A stretch of DNA of 64,000 nucleotides from Epiperipatus broadwayi (lineage: Eukaryota; Onychophora; Udeonychophora; Euonychophora; Peripatidae), in NCBI GenBank assembly GCA_028023455.1, contig JAQFVV010006309.1:2222072-2286071 (forward strand), given 5' to 3'. Under the pieces are notes generated by a model that saw nothing but the letters and a program-made list of their open reading frames with translations, made no database searches and had not been told where the DNA came from. Position numbers and translations under genes: made by a program. Below, piece after piece: positions 46,690 to 58,974 of the stretch (the stretch's first letter is position 1; each line of letters opens with the position of its first letter).

Positions 46690-48700
46690 GGTTATGTGAT
46701 AAGGTTTTTGGTATAATGGCAGCAGATAATTTAATTGTTGTAGGTATTTCTCTGGGATGAACTAGTATTAACTTGTTAAAGACAGCAGCAGTTCATTGGA
46801 GTCTGTGTTGTCCTTCAGTATCTAATGCATTGTAGGTATTTCTCTGGGATAAAATACTGTTTTACTTGTTTAAAGCAACAGAAGCTCATTAGAATCTGTA
46901 TTTCCCATCAGTATTTAATTCTATCTTTCTATTTATAAAACTATCAAGGTATGAAATTGGTTTATATTTTGAAAGTAATAGTCATCAAACCTAAACATTA
47001 CTGAGGATTTCTCTTGAGTCACTGGCTGATAAAGAATTTGAGTTTTTTAAACATTAATTTCAAATCATTAAATATATTCTGTAAATCATCTTTTGAACTG
47101 GCAAAAGTAGTACAATTATCAGAATATTGTAAATTGAGAAGTTCTTGTTTTTTTTAATCAATTCAAATTAAAAATTCCACCATCAAGCCTGTATCACATT
47201 AAGATCAGTGTTTCGTTATGCTATCTGTAAACAATCTCAAAGACCACTGTTATAAAAGTTCAAAGTTATGTTGAAACAAAAACACATTCTTATTTAAGAT
47301 CAGTTTTCATATCAAATACCTCAATTTTTTATTCCATAGTAATAACACTAGGTTTCATTCGATCATGTAGAATTTGTATAATATGAATAAATTTGGTGGA
47401 AATTCAACCAATTTTATGCCACAAATCTGTATGATTAACTGAGGCAAATGCCCTGATGAAATGAATAAAAAAGTAATATATAAATAACCCACATTTTTGT
47501 TGCTTTTGGTTAGCAACCAAAACCATGTCTGTAGAGCTTCCTGATTTTCCAAAAACATGTTGTGTCTTTGGAAATCATATATTTATGAGCAACAAAATTC
47601 TTGAAAATACCTTTGCTATAGTGAATAATTATGATATTCCATGATAAATGCCATTTGCCTTCTGTTTAAAAATTGGAATAATAAAACCATCATCAAGATC
47701 AGGTGTCACAATTTCACTTGTTTATATATTCCTAAAAAAAAAAAAAAAACAACAACATATTTTTGAAGACAACTAATTATCACCATATTTTAAAAATTCT
47801 CCAGTTATTTCATTAAAAGCTGTAGTCTTTTTATTTGTGTATTTACAAAAAGTATATATTTATTCAATTATAAATAAATTGATAAAATGGATATATCATT
47901 AAATATAATTTTCTCAATTCTTGTATTATTTAAAAGGTGTTCCTCATATCTGTTCAAAATAGCATTGTCATAGTATAAGAGAGTACCATTGCTGGAATTA
48001 ATAGGATTGACATACTATTTTTTCTGGTCCATACTTTCAATACACCAAAAAAAAAGATCTACAATGACCATGAGCAGAGTATATTTGTATATTCTTTGCA
48101 GTTTTATTCAACCAATCCTCCTTGACAGTCATGAAATTTCTGTCTTTAGATCCCTATTATTTATTATAAAGTTCTATATTTGATTTATTATTGTTCTTTT
48201 AATCAAATCACTAATAATAAGATCTTTATAAGAAAGTATCCATGATTCTTCTTTTTAATTCCTTGAGAATCCTGGAAGTCCAAATTAGCAATTTTAGTTT
48301 TTACTCGCTGTTGAAATTTGATATATATATAGTAGATACTTCTAACGAATGAACATCAATTTTCTTGTGAATATGATGTCCTTTTTACTGCATCTATCAC
48401 TTTAATTTTGAAGCATATTAATCCATGATCCATCCAGTAATCTGTGCTTGGGTAGTATAAACATCTCTTGTATTCTGACTTATAATTATAATGTAATATA
48501 AATTTTCTGCATAAACAGTGTTTGTAATAATTAATTTATGTTTTGTATAAAAATTAAACAACATCGGGCCATTTCAATTTTCAATACCAATTTAATTTGT
48601 TTCAACAACTTTTGGCCAAAGTACACTAATAGTACCTACACATACATTAACAGTCTTTAAAAAGAAAAGTTTGATTTTCTAATTCTATTGTTGTAATAAT
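46690..48700 (-). pseudogene. LINE-D: decayed non-LTR retrotransposon
   Basis: Minus strand, many stops. At 48590-48400: LFNFYTKHKLIITNTVYAEN and DVYTTQAQITGWIMD, matching the endonuclease region that reads L-FC--H-L-ITNT-F in a common LINE group. At about 47700-47640: DDGFIIPIFKQKANGIYHGI, the RT entry motif. At 47490-47420: HFIRAFASVNHTDLWHKI (motif A, DF-KAFDSVNH). At 47140-47020: YSDNCTTFASSKDDL (motif C, with YADD changed to YSDN). Motif order and strand agree over about 1.6 kb, which makes chance unlikely. Confidence 0.7.
46739..46922. repeat. 92-bp tandem duplication within LINE-D tail
   Basis: TGTAGGTATTTCTCTGGGAT begins both 46739 and 46831. The two units share CTTGTT.AAA.CA.CAG and TCAGTAT.TAAT blocks. 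Confidence 0.8.
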
Positions 48701-50030
48701 ATTATGCAGTAAGAAATTAGACCTTTCTCTTTCTGTATTCTCAATATGCAAAAGACAAATTATATGTTTTCGTCATTAATAATGAATAATTTCGAATAAT
48801 CAAAATATACTATTAAAATTATTTGTAAATGAATAAAGAAATAATGCTAATCACAAAATTTGAAATGGTAAAAAAAGCAATTGAAATCACAATGAAATTA
48901 ATTTATTTATGTTTAAACTACATTATTTGTACATAAATGAAGCAATTACTTCTAATTTCATTTGTGAGTTAAGATATTTGGATTGCTTATTTAATCATCC
49001 AATTTTGTATATTAAAAATCAGTTAAATAAAGATTTGATATAAATGTAGTAAAATAAAAATTATTGAAAAGGAGTGACTGAGCAAATGTTGGATACCTTT
49101 GGCTTTTGTGCATGTCATTTTCATATTATGCTCAATTATGCAGAATAACAAATGTAGCTAGGGACCAATATCAGAGTTAAGAATTATTCAGTATTAATAT
49201 AAAATTATTAGGCACTGATGAAAATTGTATATAAAATATCTATAAATAATCCCCATATTTTCAATTAATAATAATGGATAAGTCTGAGACACAATGGAGC
49301 CATAAATTATCCTGTATCAATATATAATTTCAATTATACATTATGCCCTCCAAAAAGTGTAAACAAAGAAATGAAAACACAAACAAACAAACAAACAAAA
49401 AAAACTATAACATTCTTAAATTTAATACATTTTATATTTCTACAAGTAGCCATACTTTCATATCTGAAAATTGAATGTGATTATATTTAAAAATAAAAAC
49501 TAAAATTTGTAAATAAATTTTACAATATACCCACAGCTGTTTTTCCATCTCTGAAAGCTGTATGTGATCATGTTTTAAATTCTTTTTAGTTTAAGCTGAA
49601 AGGACATACATTTAATTCTTTGTTTATTATCTTTTCAAATGTGATGTCAATATTTCACATAATAAAATGTTTTCTATGTATAATGCTCAAAGTTTTATAA
49701 GATTTAAGGATATAATTAAAGTTTAAGAATGTAATTAAAGTTAAAAACTGCAAAATAATTACAAAAATTGATAACAAGACTATTATTACAATTTTATAAG
49801 AGAAAAAAATTATTGAAGAAAAAAGAATATCAACCAAAGCATATTTAATTGTGATAAAAATTAGACATATTTCTATTCATTGTATTTAAAAATTAAAAAT
49901 ATGATACAGTAATTTTTAAAATTTTTTTCACTGAATAATAAATGAATACATAATAAAATATATATATAAATGTACTTCCTCAATTTATTATTATTTAAAA
50001 ATTTTGTTGATACTGTAATTTCAATTTATA
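48701..50030. other. AT-rich stretch, no gene seen
   Basis: Includes (CAAA)n near 49379-49400. No frame of note. Confidence 0.5.
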
Positions 50031-50032
50031 TA

Positions 50033-50262
50033 TGCATACTATACATATAAAAATGTATTATATTATGTGTATGCATGTTGAAAAGTACTCTATAAATGTA
50101 GCTCAATAAACAATATATATTCTATTTTAATCAAAATGTAAGCATACTATACATATAAAAACATGTGTTATATATATGCGTGTGTGCATATTGAAAAGTA
50201 CTTTAATAATTGTAGCTCAATAAACAATATATATTTTATTCTAATCAAAATTTATCAACAAA
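50033..50262. repeat. Tandem duplication, unit about 115 bp
   Basis: GCATACTATACATATAAAAA...GTTGAAAAGTACT...TGTAGCTCAATAAACAATAT occurs at about 50033 and again at about 50147. Confidence 0.85.
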
Positions 50263-50524
50263 ATGTAAGCTATTATGTTATGTGTGATATGTTTGAATAT
50301 TGTGGCACCACTATATTTGGTTTCCTAGCACATCACAATTTTTTTGTTAATTAACATTTAGTTCTCTTCTTTTATATAGTCTTTATTCATTATTTATAGC
50401 TGTCTATAATAAATACTAGTATTAAAAACTATCTCCTAATGGAAGGGTAGAAATAGTTTGACAATTACACAATATTCAGTTTAAAAATCAAGTTGCAAAT
50501 AACATAAAATATGTTTTGCATAGT

Positions 50525-50640
50525 GCAATAAATGTCTCTTATTCTGGAGAATAAGATCCTGAGATTGAATTCAGTTCTGACACTTCCATTGCTTAAACTT
50601 CTTATGTACTCTGAAGAAATAAAGCCATTCGCTTATTTAT
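50525..50640 (+). repeat. Degenerate SINE-like repeat, copy 2
   Basis: GAGATTGAATTCAGTTCTGA resembles a B-box region. The 3' part (TAAACTTCTTATG...AAAGCCATTCGC) matches 19800-19920. Confidence 0.45.
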
Positions 50641-51835
50641 TTAATAGAAAAAATAAAATTAGTTATAACTATAATTTATTATAAATAAACACTTTCATTG
50701 TGTGTACTAAGAAAAGCTTATTTATTCTTTTAATATAGTATTCTTAATTGTTTTAACATAGTATGCTTGGCATGCTTTCAACTAGCTTGTAGTCATAATC
50801 ATAGTAGGAACATATATATATGTGCAAGCATATATGTTATTTTCATTAACTGTTTGTTTAGTTTATTATCATTTTCATTATAATTTAATCATTGATTAGT
50901 TAGTTATATATGACTATAATTCTCATATGTTATTTTACTACTTTTTAAAAAAAAATAAACAAAGTTTATGTCTATATTTTTCTGATGGGGTAGAGGGGTT
51001 AAATACGTATAAATGAAAAGATAAGCATGTCATTTTGCTCAAAAAAGATATTTTGTTGCAGTCTCAGAACTACAATTAAATTGAATTATCTGGAAGAAGT
51101 ATGCTCTCATAACTGCTTTAAATTTAATTATCTAGAAAGTCCAAAAGGATACACAGAGTATTAAAATCAGAGTGGAAAAAGAGCTAGGGGGATAAATATA
51201 TGTTAGAGGAAACTCTTGATTGACTTTTGCTAAATTTTACATTGTAAAACGAAGTTTCACTTTCAAGGTTTTGACTAGAATATTTAAAACTAACTCAAAA
51301 TTATCGATTTCAATTTTAATTATAAAAAAATAAATAAATTATGAAATATTAACTTTGATTTAATAATATTAATATTAGAAGCTATAAATAAGACTGTTAT
51401 CATTTATTACTAACTTGTGAAAATAATAGTAAGCTATTTTCATTTTGAGAAAATTACTGATTAACCAATCAAAAATTAATTAAAATATTAAATGAATAAA
51501 AATTATTTTAAAATAAATTAAATATAAAAAACATAAATTAAAAAATAAAAGCAAAATAAGACTGAGTGTTTAAGAAAACCAAGACAATTAGCTATCTTAA
51601 AAATATATGTTGAAACACCAGGACAAATCCAGGACAAATGGGATATGTGGGCACTCTGCTCTGGCTCTTGATTCAAAGACAGAATGATAATTTGGCCCCT
51701 GAACTAGGAAAGATTGCCCATGCCTGGTTTAAAGAATAAGCTTGGTGTCTGTGATCTCTAAAGATGTCAAGTTTTTATCTAATAGCTGATATATATATAT
51801 ATTGTTAAATATATTGCATAGACAATAAATGCTGT
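50641..51835. other. AT-rich stretch with a possible hAT-like end near 51605-51735
   Basis: CCAGGACAAATCCAGGACAA and GATTGCCCATGCCTGG look like ends of a small DNA transposon remnant. Otherwise no feature. Confidence 0.3.
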
Positions 51836-51839
51836 TATA

Positions 51840-52245
51840 ATAAATGTCACTCCTCCCCCATTTCTCCCCACTTTGTAATTGTTTTCATTATATATTTATC
51901 ATTTAAATGTTTTTTACAGTTTAAAATAAGAATGGATTTTTTTACTTTGTTAAATAAAAATCAATCTGTTTAATAAATAGTTCACAATAAATGATTAGAT
52001 TGGTTTATTTTCAAACTTTTTGCTGTAGTTGTTCAAAACAATTTTTTAAATATATAAAGATAGCTAAATTTAAAAATAATTACCACTTTTTGACATCTGT
52101 ATTGTAGGATGACTAGTAGGAGTCTATCTCATTTACTATAACATTTATTGTTTAAACAGTCTAACTACCATTATATATTTTTACTTTGCGACTGCTTTCA
52201 TTACATAATTATCATTTGAATATTTATTACAAAATATTAAGAAAA
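51840..52245. repeat. Tandem repeat of about 312 bp, left part
   Basis: CACTTTGTAATTGTTTTCAT (51868) recurs as TACTTTGCGACTGCTTTCAT (52181), and ATGGATTTTTTTACTTTGTT (51931) recurs as GGAATTTTTTTACTTTGTTA at 55035, after the TIR element. The array was whole before that element inserted. Confidence 0.75.
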
Positions 52246-52376
52246 GGTTCTCATCTGATCCTTCGTGTCAGCCACGGGTGGCGCTATTTTTAGCTAAATT
52301 TCTAGAAATACGCCGTTTCCATGGCCGCACCCAAGCCTTTAAGCATTCTTTCTAAAATAAATCCTAGAAAGATTGT

Positions 52377-52475
52377 TAACTCGGAGTTAAGTCTTGTTTC
52401 TATGCTAAAAGGTCGAATGTTAACTCGGAGTTAAGTCTTCTTTCTACAATAAAATCTAGAAAGAGTGTTAACTCG
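52377..52475. repeat. Subterminal direct repeats of the TIR element
   Basis: GTTAACTCGGAGTTAAGTCTT occurs near 52375 and 52418, each within CTAGAAAG...GTTAACTCGG context, with a third partial copy near 52458. Subterminal repeats are common transposase-binding sites; that role is inference. Confidence 0.7.
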
Positions 52476-52854
52476 GCTTAGCAGCTAACGGTGTGGCTTT
52501 TTCCGATGCTAAAAGCAGAGGAAAATGCCGTAGTTGTTTGTGTCACGCACTATATCATAATGCTGTGTTATGTATTTGATGTAACAATATCATACGAGGG
52601 TGTGTTAATTTGATCGTGTCAAAAGTATTTAAATTTTCATTGGGGCCTTTTTTTTTTAAGATGAATTGATGTACTGTTATCTTTTAACAATTTAAACAGT
52701 GTCGTGATTGTTCCTCATAAAGCTATAAGCCTCCTAAATTCTCGATTAGGGTGGGTTAGCGTCCCAAAATTTTTAAACGATCATGCTTTGAGTCACGTTT
52801 TAGCGAGAAATTTTCCGAGACCAAGAAGATGGCTAATTTAAACAACAGAAAAAC

Positions 52855-53097
52855 TTGAAAAGAGATGGGAATTGCCAGACAAGGAAGCCGCCGCTGGAAT
52901 ATTTCTACAGCAAAAAAAAACATCCTGCTGTTGAAAGTAAAGATTGGATTGTGCGGCAAATATATGCAGATTTGAGGTCCAAAAACATTTTTCGACTTTC
53001 ATTTGTAAGTCTCGTTGTGGGTGATGAAAATGTTCACTTCGTAAAGGCAAGCTTGTTTGAGGGATGCCAAATGGCCTTCATCAAATATCAAAAATAA
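52855..53097 (+). CDS. Small hypothetical frame inside the TIR element
   Basis: 80 codons, starting at MKRDGNCQTRK and ending FEGCQMAFIKYQK exactly where the satellite array begins. Composition is balanced (charged, with Cys, Trp and Gly), unlike random AT-rich frames. A middle hydrophobic stretch reads RLSFVSLVVGDENVHFVKAS. No domain is recognised. It could be the last exon of a once larger protein or a captured piece. An antisense frame overlaps, so coding is not proved. Confidence 0.25.
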   Translation: MKRDGNCQTRKPPLEYFYSKKKHPAVESKDWIVRQIYADLRSKNIFRLSFVSLVVGDENVHFVKASLFEGCQMAFIKYQK

Positions 53098-53099
53098 AA

Positions 53100-54930
53100 G
53101 AAGTAACTTCAATTTTTATTTGAAACGTACATCCCTTCTTCTCCCAATAATTGTTGTTGTCAGCAATCAAATGTCAAATAAAAGGAGTAACTAAAATTTT
53201 TATTTAAACATAGCCCCAAAAACCCTTCTTCTCCCAATAATTGTTGTCATCGGCAATCAGACGGTCAAATCAAAGGAACATCATTAATTATTCTTTAATC
53301 ATATAGGGGGAGACCCTCCCACTAATTGTTGTCACCAATCAAATGTAAAACAATCAAAGTAAGACCATAAATTATTAGTTAAACATAACCCAAATTACTA
53401 TTTGAACATACACCGAAAAAGACCCGCTCTTGTCAATCAAAATTAAAGAAACAACAACTATTATTGTCCCATTGTCAAACCAAATATTATTTGGGAAAAC
53501 CCAAATAATTTATAAACGAAAAAAAAAGTCAAATCAGTTGTAAATCAAATGGTAACCGATAAAAGTCACTTAATTTTTTGATTTAAACATACACACAAAC
53601 AAAAAATAAAATGCAAAACCCTTTCTCCCAATAATTGTTGTCGGCAATCAAATGTCAAAAATAAAAGTAATGTACAATTATTCTTTAATCATACACAAAA
53701 ACACCCTTCCCACTAATTGTTGTCAGCAATCAAATGTAAAGTAGTAAAAGTAAGGTAAAGCAATTATTTTTTAAACGTAACCCAAATTACTATTTGATCA
53801 TACACAGAAAAAGACCTGCTCTTGTCAATAAAAATGAAAGAAACAACAACTATTATTGTCCCATTGTCAAAAAATATTAGGTTTTGTGGAAACCAAAACC
53901 ATAATTTATAAATGAAAAAAAAAAAGAAAGTGAAATCGGATGTCAATCAAATGTAACCGATAAAAGTAACTTCAATTTTGATTTAAACATACACAAAAAA
54001 AAAAAAAAAACCCCTTTCTCCCAATAATTGTTGTTGGCAATCAAATGTAAAATAAAAGGAAGGTAAATTAGTATTTAATCATCACCCCAAAACACCCACC
54101 CCTCTCACTAATTATTGTCAGCAACATCAAATGTACACCACCACTAAAAGTAATGTAAACTACTATTCTTTAAACGGTTAACCCACCCCTTCTCTCAATA
54201 ATTGTTGTCTACAATCCTACACACAAAAAAACACCCCTTCTCCCAATAATTAGTGTCAGCAATCAAATGTAAACCAATCAAAGTAAGACCGTGATCTATT
54301 ATTTAAACGTAACCCAAATTACTATTTGAACCTACACCAAAAAACACCCTCTTGTCAATAAAAATTAAACAAACAACAACTATTATTGTCCCATTGTCAA
54401 AAATATTTATTTGTAGAACCAAAACCATAATTTATAAATGAAAGGAAGTCAAATTGATTGTCAATCAAATGTAAACCGATAAAAGTAACGGTTTTAATTT
54501 TTATTTAAACATACACACACATGAAAAAAAAACCCACTTCTCCCAATAATTGTTGTTGGCAATCAAATGTAAACCTATAAAAGTAACGTAAATTATTATT
54601 TAATCGTACACAAAAACACCCCTCCCACTAATTGTTGTCGGCAATCAAATGGAAACCTATCAAAGTAACGTCAATTATTATTTAAAGATCCATCCAAAAA
54701 AAACCCATTCTCTCTTAAATTTCGGCAATCCAATTTTACAAAAACAGTAATACTATTTTAAAAAAAAACACAAATTACTATTTGAACACACACCAAAAAA
54801 GACCCTCTTGTCAATAAAAATTAAAAAAAAAAAACAACTATTATTATACCATCATCAAAAATATTATTTGGGAAAAATAATTCAGAAACGAAAGAAAGTA
54901 AACTTTGTAAACAAACAAACAAAAAAAAAA
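53100..54930. repeat. Nested satellite array inside the TIR element
   Basis: Basic unit of roughly 90-110 bp built on CTTCTCCCAATAATTGTTGT and GGCAATCAAATGTAAA, with TTTAAACATACAC and AAAGTAACGTAAAT linkers. A higher-order unit of about 390-530 bp is marked by ACTATTATTGTCCCATTGTC at about 53458, 53849 and 54378 and a decayed copy near 54837. Copies are diverged by small indels. Confidence 0.85.
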
Positions 54931-55034
54931 AGTCAATATTAATAGAGAATTGCTGGCTCGGGAACATTATATTAATGTGTTTTTGATTAGAAATCGCACC
55001 ACCCGTGGCTGACATGAAGGATCAGATGAGAACC

Positions 55035-55215
55035 GGAATTTTTTTACTTTGTTATACTTGTTCAAAGCAATCTTAAAATATAATTAAAGTAGTTACTACT
55101 TTCTTATTGCTGTATTGTATGAAGACTAGTGTGAAAATATCTTAAATAATCTATTTTACATTATGTATGTATTTTCATTTTGTGATGTTTTCATTACATG
55201 TATATGTGGAGATCC
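55035..55215. repeat. Tandem repeat of about 312 bp, right part
   Basis: Continues the array broken at 52245: GGAATTTTTTTACTTTGTTA, GTATTGTATGAAGACTAGT and TGATGTTTTCATTACATGTA match the left units, with about 100 bp deleted. Confidence 0.7.
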
Positions 55216-55384
55216 AAAAATTGCCATAATTGTTCTCTGGTAAGTGAACATGTTGCCATACATGCTTCTACTGCTACATACCTTTTGTGGTAACCCTTCT
55301 GCATTAACTTGCCAAATTATGATACCATGCAAAACTGTGGTGCCATCTAGAATATTTTTTTGTAAAATAGTGCATTTTGTGTAT

Positions 55385-56045
55385 TTGGTGATTTTTTTGC
55401 AATGGCTGAAAAGTTGGAATAATGTAAAATTTTGTTTTTTAAAAGAAAAACCATAGGGAAAACAATTGTAATGCTTGAAACAGATTATAAGAAAGCTGTC
55501 CCAGGGAAAAGACAAGTTTATAAATGATTTAATGAAATTGTCAAATTCACCATGTTCCAAAAAGTGTGGTGAGTGAAGTTTAATGTCAAGATAAAACTGA
55601 TATTTGTTTTATTGATGCAAATGGAATTTTTCTCTCAAAATTAGTTTGTAACAATCAGACTTTTATTGATAAGTTCTGCAATGTTTGTGTATTGCCATAA
55701 AATGTAAATATTCCAATTTGTAGCAAAGTGAAGTGCAAGCTTCACCAAGACAACTCCTTTGTAAGCAGTCTTGAGTGTGAAACAATTTTTAATTAAATTC
55801 AACATGATTTTTCTTATCTATGAGTTATATTTGCTTGATCTCTAATCATGTGACTTCTTTTTATTCTCTCCTGTGAAAAAATGCTTCCATCTTTTTTTGC
55901 TGACTTAGAAACAGTAAAAAAAAAATATGCAGTTATTAAAAAGTTTCACTTTGTAAGTGTTTCCGGACTACTTCAGAAAGTGAAAAACATGTTTAAACTG
56001 GTTTATTGTATTAAATGGATAGAATTTTAAAGGAAATTAAATTTA
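55385..56045 (+). pseudogene. Decayed mariner-like transposase
   Basis: Plus strand with many frame changes. Near 55400-55530: MAEKLE, NVKFCFLKEKP and GKTIVMLETDYKKAVPGKRQ-VYK-FN, matching the N-terminal helix-turn-helix region of mariner transposases. Near 55735: LHQDNSFVSS, the second catalytic Asp region (HDNA). Near 55815-55870: YELYLLDL-SCDFFLFSPVKK, the third catalytic segment (YSPDLAP-D-FLFP). Near 55905-56010: ETVKKKYAVIKKFHFVSVS and LQKVKNMFK. Motif order agrees with the family, but the middle (about 100 residues with the first catalytic Asp) is largely missing. Terminal repeats were not identified. Confidence 0.65.
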
Positions 56046-57590
56046 TAACACTTAAAGATAAATAAAAAAATTTTTATTATAATATTACAATTATTTTTGG
56101 GTCTCCCCTTGAATATATATAAATTTCATGTCTAACAATACATTATTTTTTCCAAGCAGCTGGCCAGGGTTCATTTCCTGGTCAACGCTTTGATATATAT
56201 ATAAAAGAGTAAAGTAACAAGGATTAATGTTTGAAATGGACTTTTTTGTTAAAAGAAGAGGTTAGTCAAGAAAGATTTTATATATTAACCAATTCAGTCA
56301 ATAATAGCTTGCAGGAATAAAATAAATTCTGTTACAAATATACCCACTGATTTAATCAGTTTAGCTTTACTTTAATATCTCAATAAAAATCTTGAGAAAG
56401 ACATGTGAGATTGTAGCTTTTCTATTACAAAGAAAAAAATCATTATTAGTTATCACAATAATTTAATGCAGCAAGTTTTTTTAAAATATATATTCATTAA
56501 AATTTATGGCCAAAAATACTCTCATAGATTATATTATGCACAATATAATTTATGAGTTTAATTTTTTTTATTTCATGTATTAATTATGAAAAATAAATTA
56601 TTGACAGTATAGGCATTTTAAATAAACACAATATAAACAATTCAGCAAGTGGTAATAAAACAAAAAAAATAATATTCTTTAATAGATGCATATATAAATG
56701 TCACTTTGTTTGAAGGTAGCAGTTATTTGTATGCTTCAAATATAAGTATGACTGCAACTTTTGAAAATTAAATTTATACAATGATTCCATGGTGCAACCA
56801 AGTCTCTATAGTTATCTTATTTCATCACAATACTATAGACAATTTTTTAAATATGTGCTGATGTATTTTACACAAACTTAATTCATGTTTTGTATTTTTT
56901 AAGCAAGGATATATTTTGAATAGTAATGTTTCAATAAATATATGAATGATTGTAATTATTAACTTAGATTTGTTAAAGTTTTAATACTACTATATATGGT
57001 TATACCTTTTAACATCTAACTTCTTTATATTCCTGTGATATGATCTTATAAATAACTAATGGTACAGCTTTGCATTTTAAACATATGAGGGTAGACCATA
57101 AAAACAAATCAAGATTTCTAAGTTGCATTTTGACCAAACAGATTTCTTCATAGCATTTTCATTGCTAATAGAATGCTAATTTTGTAGCATGTGTGCACAT
57201 ATGTGTTACTGTCAAGACTAAGATTCTCACAGGCTATATGTAAAAATAACATATTGTCTGAATTAATATGTATATTATTCATAATACTAATGTACCAATA
57301 TTTTGTCTAGGTTGCACCGACCAACAACTGAATAGTGAATGTTCTAAAAAACTATTGTAGAAGCATTGTAAGCATGAAGATTCCACCAATAGAGCATAAA
57401 ATAGTACATAAAAAACATGAAAAACTATTCAGATTAATGGATTTTAAAAAATTCTTCGAAATGGAATGCAGTTTACATGTAACATCATGTTGGTTGGTAG
57501 AATCTGGCCTTTTAAAAATGTTCATAGCTTTTCTGATCTTATGTTGATAAAAAGTATCACATCTGAATATACAATGTCAGTACATGAGTA
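56046..57590. other. AT-rich stretch; SINE 3' scrap at about 56153-56205
   Basis: GGCCAGGGTTCATTTCCTGG followed by TCAACGCTTTGATATATATA resembles the B-box region and end of the tRNA-derived SINE family. A 70-codon frame at 57335-57547 is unrecognised. Confidence 0.35.
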
Positions 57591-57594
57591 TTAT

Positions 57595-57925
57595 GAATCG
57601 ATTTGAACTTAGGATTTTTCATACTATATTCATCCTCCACTCCATCTCAAACAACCAACACACATGACCACATACATGCGAAAAAGATAGATGATCAACC
57701 GATATACGTATTTTGTGCAGAACTTAATATAAGTTGAGCACTGATTGTATATGTGTGGGAGATTATGATCTGACCCAACTAATGAATGCTAGTTCTGCAC
57801 AAAATACTTATATTTGGGATCACCTATCCTTTTTGCATATATGTGATCAAGTATGTCGGGTGTTTGAGATGTAGTGCCGGACGAATATAGAGTGAAAAAT
57901 CATAAGTTCAAATCCCTCTATTTAC
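57595..57925. repeat. Foldback repeat with B-box-like ends
   Basis: Arms of about 135 bp: left GATTTGAACTTAGGATTTTT...TTTTGTGCAGAACT, right its diverged complement (AGTTCTGCACAAAATACTTA...AAATCATAAGTTCAAATCCC). Relatives of the dispersed repeat at 13262-13490. Confidence 0.8.
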
Positions 57926-58963
57926 TTATATAAGAAACATTCAATACACTGAATGAACAGGCTAATTAAGCATTTATATATGTTACAAAACTTTATCTTA
58001 AACAATTTTTTAAAGGTGCAATAAACACATATAAATCTTATTTCTTGAAATGTGATTATTATTTGACATTGTAAGAAACATTTATTGACAGATTACTTTA
58101 TAGGAAATATATCTTGTAGCATCAACTGATTTACTTACTATCTAGAAGAGTTTTCTCTTATAAACATACCAAGTGACTTCAGGCTTTAGGGGAATCTTTT
58201 GAATTAGGTGACAATTATTACTTTTTTTTCTATTAACTTGACTTTATAGATTGTAATTGGAATGAAACAGTTTGCCAACACACATGACAAGTGATTGAAA
58301 AGATTAGTTGAATTTAATAGTTATCCCTAAGCAATATTTATAAAAGAAGACATTACAAAAAATATATATATAAATTTTTGTATTTCTATTAATTTAAAAA
58401 ATATAAATTTTATTTTGAAGTAATAATAATATTGATAATAATTTATTTAATATATATAATTAATAATTTTGCTGAAAAGATTATTAATAGCATTTGGTTA
58501 ATTAATCAAGACAGAATGTTATATTTATTAAAATAATTAAAAAATGAACTCTCTCATCAAGGTTGAGACTAAACCATATCTATCTGAGATGTAATCAATT
58601 TTATATTTGTTTAGAAACTTACCATATCTTCTATTTTTTATATGTCTTTAGTTGCTAATGCAAATGGTCATTTTGCATTGAATAGTAAACCACAAATATA
58701 GAAGTGCTAATTGTATATTAACAGTATTTGATTAATTAGTGAAGACCAAAAATTACAAATATATATAATCTATTAACTTTACTTATTTACAACCTCTATA
58801 GAAATTTGCAAGTACTTACTCTTCTATGTGGAACTCTTTGATGAAATACCTACTAATCTCTTGCAATACACCTGTTTTTGTCAATCACACCCGATGCCAT
58901 CGCCTGCTCAAAGACCAGTTGTATTCAGACAATAAACTCACGTTCTATCCAAATAACTTTATA
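57926..58963. other. AT-rich stretch, no gene seen
   Basis: Nothing recognisable. Confidence 0.5.
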
Positions 58964-58974
58964 ACTCTCAATTT

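Larger units (their letters stand above)
52246..55034. mobile_element. 2.8-kb terminal-inverted-repeat element carrying an internal satellite
   Basis: Ends GGTTCTCATCTGATCCTTCG... and ...GAAGGATCAGATGAGAACC form terminal inverted repeats of about 38 bp with two or three differences. Inside, in order: a less AT-rich left segment with subterminal direct repeats (52377-52475), a short frame (52855-53097) and a nested tandem array (53100-54930). It interrupts a 312-bp tandem repeat, and the paralogous unbroken site (AAGAATGGATTTTTTT at about 51926-51940) shows the junction. No transposase and no clear target-site duplication were found, so the superfamily is open. Confidence 0.8.

Noticed and set aside
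53100-54930. CRISPR array
   Set aside because: Repeats are diverged and nested without unique equal-length spacers, and the DNA is eukaryotic.
55156-55560. 134-codon minus-strand frame
   Set aside because: Antisense to the start of the mariner-like transposase relic, whose motifs are on the plus strand.
57335-57547. 70-codon plus-strand frame as a gene
   Set aside because: No recognisable motif, exon signals or repeat relatives; consistent with chance.
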